A stretch of 5,119 nt of DNA from an uncultured Candidatus Saccharibacteria bacterium (GTDB lineage: Bacteria; Patescibacteriota; Saccharimonadia; Saccharimonadales; UBA4665). Below are positions 1-5,119 of the stretch, piece after piece (positions within the stretch are counted from its first letter, which is position 1; the number at the start of each line of letters is the position of its first letter). The position numbers and the translations under genes were made by a program. The notes under the pieces are model-generated. The model did no database searches and was not told the DNA's origin. It was given only the letters and a program-made list of their open reading frames with translations. The stretch spans positions 1 through 5,119 of the forward strand of contig CALKHY010000039.1 in NCBI GenBank assembly GCA_937988795.1, read 5' to 3'.

Positions 1-45
1 GAGATTGGTCAGTGACTGGAGTTCAGACGTGTGCTCTTCCGATCT
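1..45 (+). other. Illumina TruSeq adapter/index primer contamination (not genomic)
   Basis: The first 45 bases read as a sequencing library construct. Bases 1-5 (GAGAT) match the end of the P7 primer. Bases 6-11 (TGGTCA) match the reverse-complement barcode of TruSeq index 4. Bases 12-45 start with GTGACTGGAGTTC and end with TGCTCTTCCGATCT, which is the whole TruSeq read-2 adapter. The order and junctions are exactly those of the synthetic primer, recalled from memory, and chance cannot explain 45 consecutive bases. This part of the contig should be trimmed. It also shows that the left edge is an assembly end and not a biological boundary. Confidence 0.97.
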
Positions 46-111
46 GTTGTTTACAAAATCTAATTCTACTGGCTGTTCCGTTTTAGTTTAATGTGTCCCT
101 GGAAGTAGGAC
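46..111. other. Short non-coding tail after the TVP38 gene, no recognisable feature
   Basis: This AT-rich stretch of 66 bases lies between the adapter and the TAA stop of the TVP38-type gene. On the minus strand it would be that gene's 3' flank. I see no stem-loop followed by a T-run, no tRNA-like arms and no credible open frame. The transcription unit may therefore continue, or terminate, beyond the contig end. Its attachment to the adapter means the last bases may rest on few reads. Confidence 0.5.
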
Positions 112-822
112 TTATTTTTCTTTGTCCTGGCCGTCTTTTTTGGAAAGACGATGCACAAATCGTTCAATGCGCGCCCGCTGCCAAAAGGCGATAAGGCCAA
201 GCGCGGCCGCGATCGCCGCGATCGTCGCCACCAGCCGGACATTCCCCTCGGCCACACCGCTGCCGGTCAGGCTCAGCACCAAAAAGCCAGGGAGCCGCCC
301 AAGCACTGAGATGAGAATGAGCACCGGAATTCTAATTTTTGTAAGCCCGGCGATAAAGCAAATGATATCGTCCGGTAATGCTGGCAATAGAAAGATCGCA
401 AACAGCACCAACGTGCCGCGGGTCTCGGCCAGATAGTCAAACTTTTCCAGGTGCTTTTTATCGACAAACCGTTCCACGAACGGCCGACCCAGGCGCCGCG
501 CCAGCAAAAAAATCAACGTAAAGCCGATGGTTGCACCAATAACCGTATAGAGCGTGCCGAAGAACGTCCCGAATAGGTAACCGCCCACCAATCCGGTAAC
601 TTGTCCCGGGATCGGCGCAATGAACACTTGCAACATCTGCAGCCCAATAAATACCAAAGGTGCCAACGGCCCAGCACTCTGAATAAACGCGCGCGCCTCG
701 CCAGGCTCGCTAAAGACCGCAAGGTATGGCCAGGCTACTATGACGCCAAACACCAGTACTGCCGCCACACCAAGCGCAACTAATACATGCCATAATCGGA
801 TTTTGGGAACTTTGACGGCCAT
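112..822 (-). CDS. TVP38/TMEM64 family membrane protein (VTT / SNARE-assoc domain)
   Basis: Predicted integral membrane protein of 236 residues. Family members (VTT domain, relatives of DedA, TMEM64 and TMEM41B) are linked to lipid scrambling or transport in membranes; the bacterial substrate is generally not established. Visible in the sequence: an N-terminal hydrophobic helix at about residues 11-31; the family core at about 51-108, with IAPIPGQVTG then GGYLFGTFFG and an ARRLGRP end; a second hydrophobic block at about 136-160 containing LLPALPDD; a GRLPG segment at 175-179; and a last helix at about 197-214. A Lys/Arg/Asp-rich cytosolic-type tail follows. The frame stays open upstream to 1110, but that part runs inside the exonuclease gene and is polar, cysteine-rich nonsense, so I chose the ATG at 822. 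It starts four bases after the exonuclease stop and has no clear Shine-Dalgarno, suggesting translational coupling. Family call is firm; function is not. Confidence 0.9.
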   Translation of the reverse strand: MAVKVPKIRLWHVLVALGVAAVLVFGVIVAWPYLAVFSEPGEARAFIQSAGPLAPLVFIGLQMLQVFIAPIPGQVTGLVGGYLFGTFFGTLYTVIGATIGFTLIFLLARRLGRPFVERFVDKKHLEKFDYLAETRGTLVLFAIFLLPALPDDIICFIAGLTKIRIPVLILISVLGRLPGFLVLSLTGSGVAEGNVRLVATIAAIAAALGLIAFWQRARIERFVHRLSKKDGQDKEK

Positions 823-826
823 GCGC

Positions 827-2284
827 TTATTGTACCAGTTCGTCCATTTCTGGCATGATGCTTTCGGCGTAGAGCCGGAGTTCTTCCAGCAGATACTGCT
901 GATGGCTGGTAAGGTCAGGCTGCGAGGCAACTTCCTCAAGCCGAGCAAAATACTTAGCAAGTTTACTATCTTTGCCGCCCGCCAACAGCTTGCGCGCACG
1001 GTACTTTTCCCACTTCTCTCGTTCTTCTGACGTGAGATATTTCGGGAAGTTGCGCGCTTTATACAGTGGCAAGAGCGCGGGCAAACGCTTGTCTTCGAAT
1101 TTGAGGTCAAGACTGCTCAACTCCTCGGGCTTGGCTGCGCGAACCACGCTCATAGCGATTTTGTCGCGGTCACTAAAGAAGCCGTCATACATACAGCTGT
1201 CGACGTCCTTTTCGGTAACAACGAGCTGCATTTGTTGCTTTTTGTCTAAGATTGCCAGGGCTTTGCAGAGTTTGTCGGCCAGGTCTTTGGATTTGCGGAG
1301 CGTGGCGAGATGGGCGTCGATTGTCTTTCGGTCGAGCTTGAGCCGTTCGCTATTTTCGTCGGTTAGCACAGTTTGGGGTGCCACGGCCGGGCAGCGGTTG
1401 AACATCAAGGCCTTTACCGGCAAGCGCGGATCATCACTGTCCTTTTTCCAGCGCCAAGCGTCGGCCAGCTGTTCTGGTGTACGATCTACCCACTCAGCCG
1501 GGTCGTGGCGCAGGTCGTACACCAGTACGCCGCCATTGCCGCCATTCTTGGGATGATTGCAGATTTTGACTGCGACCGTTGTTTTTTCGAACTCTGAAGC
1601 GTACTTGCCGCTGGTATACACAAATGGCTCGCCGCGGTTCACGAGCTCGGCAACTTTCTTTTTGTCGCGCATCGTAAACAAATAATCGAACAATTTGGGC
1701 TGCTTGCTCTTGATGAGCCGGGCGACCTGTATAGTGGCATGTACGTCGCTTAGCGCGTCGTGTGCGTGTGCGTGGTCGAGCTTGTTGAGTGCGGTGAGTA
1801 ACTCCAAGCGGTTTGTTGGCCTGCCCTCAAGATCGAACGGCCACTCAATTCCCTCTGGTCGGAGCGCGCGCGTCATGCGCACCACATCAAGCAAATCCCA
1901 GCGTGAACGGCCGTCCTGCCACTGCCACTCGTACGGATCATAAAAGTTACGGTAATGTAGGCAGCGCATAAATTCATCGTCAAACCGGACGGTGTTGTAG
2001 CCTACAAAAATCGTGCCGGGCGTGGCAATGTTTTCGGAAAATTCACGCAAAAATTCCGCCTCGGTCAGGCCATCCATGAGCGTCATCTGCGGCGTAATGC
2101 CGGTAACCAGCGTGGCGTCAATGTCGGGCAGTACGTCTTCGGTAATCTTAATGAGCAGGTTCACCGGCTCACCAATAGGCTCAAGCTCCATGCTGGTCCG
2201 CTGTCCAGCAAACTGCATAATCCGCGCCTCCCGCGGATTAAACCCAGAAGTCTCAAGGTCATAAAAGAAAAAACTGACAGTCAT
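827..2284 (-). CDS. sbcB: Exodeoxyribonuclease I (SbcB/ExoI family, DEDDh 3'-5' ssDNA exonuclease)
   Basis: Degrades single-stranded DNA from the 3' end in the cytoplasm, acting in recombination, mismatch repair and clearing of ssDNA. The 485 residues align almost without gaps over the N-terminal half to the E. coli enzyme (475 residues, recalled). All five DEDDh catalytic residues are present: D9 and E11 in YDLETSG, D102 in GYNTVRFDDE, H175 and D180 in AHDALSDVHATI. These correspond to E. coli D15, E17, D108, H181 and D186. Other hallmarks are VTGITPQ (60-66), YRNFYDPY (111-118), SRWDLLDV (127-134), ALRPEGI (140-146) and KLFDYLFT (197-204). After the nuclease domain (about 1-195) come the SH3-like domain (about 200-345) and the helical C-terminal domain, with YDGFFSDRDK near 366-375 and KARNFP near 409-414. 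The start at 2284 is the first Met before the fold; only a weak GGTAG precedes it. It lies 35 bases after the nucleotidyltransferase-like gene and four before the TVP38 gene, so it is probably co-transcribed with both. It appears intact. Confidence 0.96.
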   Translation of the reverse strand: MTVSFFFYDLETSGFNPREARIMQFAGQRTSMELEPIGEPVNLLIKITEDVLPDIDATLVTGITPQMTLMDGLTEAEFLREFSENIATPGTIFVGYNTVRFDDEFMRCLHYRNFYDPYEWQWQDGRSRWDLLDVVRMTRALRPEGIEWPFDLEGRPTNRLELLTALNKLDHAHAHDALSDVHATIQVARLIKSKQPKLFDYLFTMRDKKKVAELVNRGEPFVYTSGKYASEFEKTTVAVKICNHPKNGGNGGVLVYDLRHDPAEWVDRTPEQLADAWRWKKDSDDPRLPVKALMFNRCPAVAPQTVLTDENSERLKLDRKTIDAHLATLRKSKDLADKLCKALAILDKKQQMQLVVTEKDVDSCMYDGFFSDRDKIAMSVVRAAKPEELSSLDLKFEDKRLPALLPLYKARNFPKYLTSEEREKWEKYRARKLLAGGKDSKLAKYFARLEEVASQPDLTSHQQYLLEELRLYAESIMPEMDELVQ

Positions 2285-2319
2285 GTAGCTACCAGTTTAC
2301 CATGCGAAGGACAAACCGT

Positions 2320-3087
2320 TTATGCTGCGCGGAGCTGTGACTGTGCAGAAAATCTGAAAGCAGGATGATCAAAATTACCTATAATTAGAGACCCCAACCA
2401 GCCAGGAAGCTTGCGACACTCCTTCCCCCAGCCTGGGTATTTCGACCAATGAACAGCTTCATTTACTGCCGCTTTCACATATCGTTGCCATTTCTGGTCG
2501 CGGGCAACTGGATGGTCGGTGCCATAAGCAATAATGTGGCCTTTTATAACCCCGGCCACGTCTTTTTGCGACCCTCTTGTAAGTTTGGAGTGAACCAAGC
2601 TGACAATAGGTAACGTCGGTATGCCATTGTGCACCTCAATGCTAGGCACGAGCTCGTCAAAGACCCTGATTCCCAGCCCATCCCTAATTGCATCTGAAAA
2701 TGGTTCAAAACGGATGGCTACTGGCAGTTCCCCCAGTTTTGTTTTGTGTTTAAAGTCAAGACGACCCTCGGATGGCTGTCCGAACAATTGCCCTAATCTA
2801 TGCACTGCTTGCCACCGGCGCAACATCTCTCCATAATGCGAATCGCTGGCAACGACATCCATGTCAAAGGGTTTTACTCCCCTTATTTCGACACGAGTAT
2901 CTATGCCGTGCGCCGCAAAACCGCTACCGCCAATCACTGCAGCGACATTTGGCGTAAGGCCCAGTGCTTCTGCTGCATCCTGGATTAAAGCCTGACGTTC
3001 GGCAAATTGCTCTCTGGCAACGGGCGAAAGCAATTCTCTATCGATATCAATTTTATTAAAAGAAGTACCCGGCGTTGGTAAAGCCAT
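2320..3087 (-). CDS. Putative nucleotidyltransferase-fold protein (AbiEii/MNT-like), function unknown
   Basis: I do not recognise this 255-residue protein as a named family. What can be seen fits the polymerase-beta-type nucleotidyltransferase fold: a hydrophobic strand into a glycine pair, VIGGSG (51-56); a D-x-D motif in FDMDVV (74-79, D75 and D77); candidate third acids at D111 or E128; and a block with K168, R171, K175 and D176 (HSKLTRGSQKDVAGV). The last resembles the K...R..KD element of AbiEii-like proteins. The gap between GG and DxD is longer than usual (21 residues from G54 to D75), with an inserted THR/ARG-rich turn. The C-terminus is rich in Trp, Pro and Gly (about 213-240). There is no signal peptide or membrane segment. 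No antitoxin-like partner lies beside it: obg is upstream and sbcB downstream. It has its own strong promoter, and its GC by eye (about 48% over 300 bases) is modestly below its neighbours. The start at 3087 leaves no room for a Shine-Dalgarno. It is a real gene; its activity is inference. Confidence 0.8.
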   Translation of the reverse strand: MALPTPGTSFNKIDIDRELLSPVAREQFAERQALIQDAAEALGLTPNVAAVIGGSGFAAHGIDTRVEIRGVKPFDMDVVASDSHYGEMLRRWQAVHRLGQLFGQPSEGRLDFKHKTKLGELPVAIRFEPFSDAIRDGLGIRVFDELVPSIEVHNGIPTLPIVSLVHSKLTRGSQKDVAGVIKGHIIAYGTDHPVARDQKWQRYVKAAVNEAVHWSKYPGWGKECRKLPGWLGSLIIGNFDHPAFRFSAQSQLRAA

Positions 3088-3100
3088 TATAATATTATAA
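3087..3100. repeat. 14-bp perfect palindrome over the -10 box and start codon
   Basis: TTATAATATTATAA reads identically on both strands. It covers the whole -10 hexamer of the 3087 gene and reaches the first base of its ATG. It could be a binding site for a repressor, or simply a by-product of two TATAAT-like words in AT-rich DNA. The sequence alone cannot separate these. Confidence 0.45.
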
Positions 3101-3123
3101 CATAAAATTAGATATTATGTCAA
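3094..3123 (-). promoter_or_regulatory. Consensus sigma70-type promoter for the nucleotidyltransferase-like gene
   Basis: On the minus strand a perfect -35 hexamer TTGACA (3123-3118) is followed after 18 bases by a perfect -10 TATAAT (3099-3094). A TG one base upstream of the -10 (3102-3101) makes it an extended -10. The element starts three bases after the obg stop codon and fills the 38-base gap. The expected transcription start, about seven bases past the -10, falls on or next to the A of the ATG at 3087, predicting a leaderless mRNA. It probably also drives sbcB and the TVP38 gene. Confidence 0.8.
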
Positions 3124-3125
3124 TT

Positions 3126-4420
<1,295 letters not shown>

Positions 4421-4422
4421 TC

Positions 4423-4449
4423 TTTTTCGGCGATTCACTCGCCGAAAAA
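4423..4449. repeat. Perfect inverted repeat (11-bp arms, 5-base spacer) upstream of obg
   Basis: The arms TTTTTCGGCGA (4423-4433) and TCGCCGAAAAA (4439-4449) are fully complementary around the spacer TTCAC. It is not a normal intrinsic terminator, because on both strands the T-run is on the 5' arm and the 3' side is A-rich. It lies 20 bases before the obg start and, if the extended -10 element is real, covers the -35 region (about -18 to -44). A repressor/activator operator is the simplest reading. A 5'-UTR hairpin is the alternative if transcription begins further upstream. Confidence 0.6.
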
Positions 4450-4490
4450 AATATCCTTGGAAAGGGAGAATCCTGAGCGAACGCGAAGTT

Positions 4491-4525
4491 AAAGAGGGAA
4501 AAACCTTTCTGGGTTTTCCCTCTTT
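4491..4525 (-). terminator. Stem-loop terminator after the LysM-CHAP gene
   Basis: The arm AAAGAGGGAAAAACC (4491-4505) pairs with GGGTTTTCCCTCTTT (4511-4525) with one mismatch: 12 pairs at the base, two next to a five-base loop. It begins two bases after the stop codon of the LysM-CHAP gene. On the minus strand the 3' arm is T-rich (TTTTTCCCTCTTT), but the unpaired tail is AACTT and so the U-tract is short. The other strand ends in TCTTTATTTA, so it could work both ways, though no plus-strand gene feeds into it here. Confidence 0.75.
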
Positions 4526-4527
4526 AT

Positions 4528-5119
4528 TTAGTATATGAATCGGTAATTACCGAATTCAGAAGACTGAATGGTGCGGGTGGTAACGCGGCCGTACCATGGG
4601 TAGTTCATGTCGCTTACCAGGATCGAGCCATCGGGGTTAATCTGCTCAACGAAGCCAACGTGCCCCAAGCCTCCAGCAATACTGGTGTCTACGTGCCAGA
4701 GCACTGCATACTGACGCGGTTCATACCCGGCTGACATACCGTTGGCAATGGCATTGCGATACCATGACGAGGCGTTGCCCAGGTTGGTGGGCAGCGGATT
4801 GCCAACAGCAGCGCGGCGGTTGGCAACATGCCAGGTGCAGTAGCCGCGGATGTAGCCGTTGCCGCCCCACACAAGGCCGTACGCGACGGTGCTGCGCTGA
4901 ACCGGCTGCAGACCGTTCGGTATCAAAATACGCTCACCTTCTCTCAGGCCGGTCAACTCGATGTCATTAAAGGCAATGATCAAGTCCCTGTTGACGCGGA
5001 ACTTCCGAGCAAGCTCATCCACCGTATCGCCAGGCTGTACGACGTACACAATGCCATTTTCCGGCGGAATAACGAGTACCATACCTTCGGCCAGTGAGTT
5101 GCTGCGCAGGCCGTTCGAC
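4528..5119 (-). CDS. LysM-CHAP peptidoglycan hydrolase, C-terminal part (N-terminus beyond window)
   Basis: Wall-binding and wall-cleaving enzyme, expected outside the membrane; the CHAP domain is a cysteine amidase/endopeptidase acting on peptidoglycan peptides. Counting from the Met at 5082, a LysM repeat covers about residues 11-57 (YVVQPGDTVDELARKF ... LREGERILIPNG). CHAP covers about 72-184, with catalytic Cys82 in GYCTWHVANRR, His141 in GLGHVGFVE, and E146 or N160 as the likely third residue; GNASSW and SDMNYPWYG are typical family words. That Met is probably not the start. The frame is open to the window edge, and the residues before and after it (LRSNSLAEGMVLVIPP) read as the end of an earlier LysM repeat. 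The complete protein should thus have at least two LysM repeats and, presumably, a signal peptide or membrane anchor further upstream. The stop is TAA at 4528, followed at once by a terminator. Growth, division or host/neighbour wall remodelling are all possible roles. Confidence 0.92.
   Translation of the reverse strand, partial: SNGLRSNSLAEGMVLVIPPENGIVYVVQPGDTVDELARKFRVNRDLIIAFNDIELTGLREGERILIPNGLQPVQRSTVAYGLVWGGNGYIRGYCTWHVANRRAAVGNPLPTNLGNASSWYRNAIANGMSAGYEPRQYAVLWHVDTSIAGGLGHVGFVEQINPDGSILVSDMNYPWYGRVTTRTIQSSEFGNYRFIY

Noticed and set aside
203..232. Repeated GCGATCG words, resembling short interspersed palindromes
   Set aside because: They encode an Ala/Ile-rich transmembrane segment of the TVP38 protein; codon repetition is sufficient explanation.
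66..257. Minus-strand 63-residue frame at the left end
   Set aside because: Overlaps the end of the TVP38 gene in another frame, is Arg/Trp/Ser-rich at its start, and shows no domain; a chance frame.
823..1110. An upstream extension of the TVP38 reading frame giving a 332-residue protein starting at 1110
   Set aside because: The extra 96 residues overlap the exonuclease gene on the same strand, are polar and Cys/Arg/Ser-rich without domain character, and precede a natural membrane-protein start at 822.
972..1556. Plus-strand open frame of 194 residues
   Set aside because: Lies wholly antisense to sbcB, is Ser/Arg-rich as expected for a shadow frame, and has no start signal or family resemblance.
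2285..2319. Separate promoter or hairpin between the nucleotidyltransferase-like gene and sbcB
   Set aside because: Only a weak TAAACT word and an 8-bp GTAGCTAC palindrome are present in 35 bases, with no -35 at proper spacing.
3088..3093. A plus-strand TATAAT that could drive antisense transcription into the end of obg
   Set aside because: It exists only because the -10 region is palindromic; I see no credible -35 at the proper distance on the plus strand and no plus-strand gene downstream.
4423..4449. Reading the inverted repeat before obg as an intrinsic terminator
   Set aside because: On either strand the T-run lies on the 5' arm and A-residues follow the stem, so no U-tract would trail the hairpin.

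Overview
The window looks like a contig end from a small-genome bacterium of the candidate phyla radiation (Patescibacteria), most plausibly Candidatus Saccharibacteria. The grounds are the flavour of the Obg protein, the LysM-CHAP wall hydrolase ending in an 'IPP'-type LysM repeat, tight packing, and all five genes on one strand with TAA stops. This placement is inferred from protein style; no 16S or ribosomal protein gene is present to confirm it. GC is roughly 50-55% by eye and the standard code works throughout.

Layout, in the direction of transcription (right to left, minus strand). (1) 5119-4528: the C-terminal part of a secreted-type LysM-CHAP peptidoglycan hydrolase, cut by the window edge. 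A stem-loop terminator lies immediately downstream. (2) 4403-3126: complete Obg/CgtA ribosome-associated GTPase. Its upstream gap holds an extended -10-like element and a perfect 11-bp inverted repeat. (3) 3087-2320: a protein with the marks of a nucleotidyltransferase fold (GGS ... DxD ... K-R-KD), otherwise unrecognised. It has a near-ideal sigma70-type promoter whose predicted transcription start falls on the start codon, so its mRNA should be leaderless. (4) 2284-827: exodeoxyribonuclease I (SbcB family) with the full DEDDh active site. (5) 822-112: a TVP38/TMEM64 (VTT/SNARE-assoc) membrane protein. Genes 3-5 are separated by only 35 and 4 bases with no terminator, so they probably form one transcription unit.

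Bases 1-45 are not genomic. They match the end of an Illumina TruSeq index primer (index 4) plus the read-2 adapter, left on the contig end. Genomic sequence starts at about base 46, and 46-111 carries nothing recognisable.

Most of the window is conserved housekeeping sequence. The parts worth a second look are the orphan nucleotidyltransferase-like gene with its leaderless promoter, the inverted repeat at the obg promoter, and the adapter contamination. I found no convincing evidence of a wholly new system.
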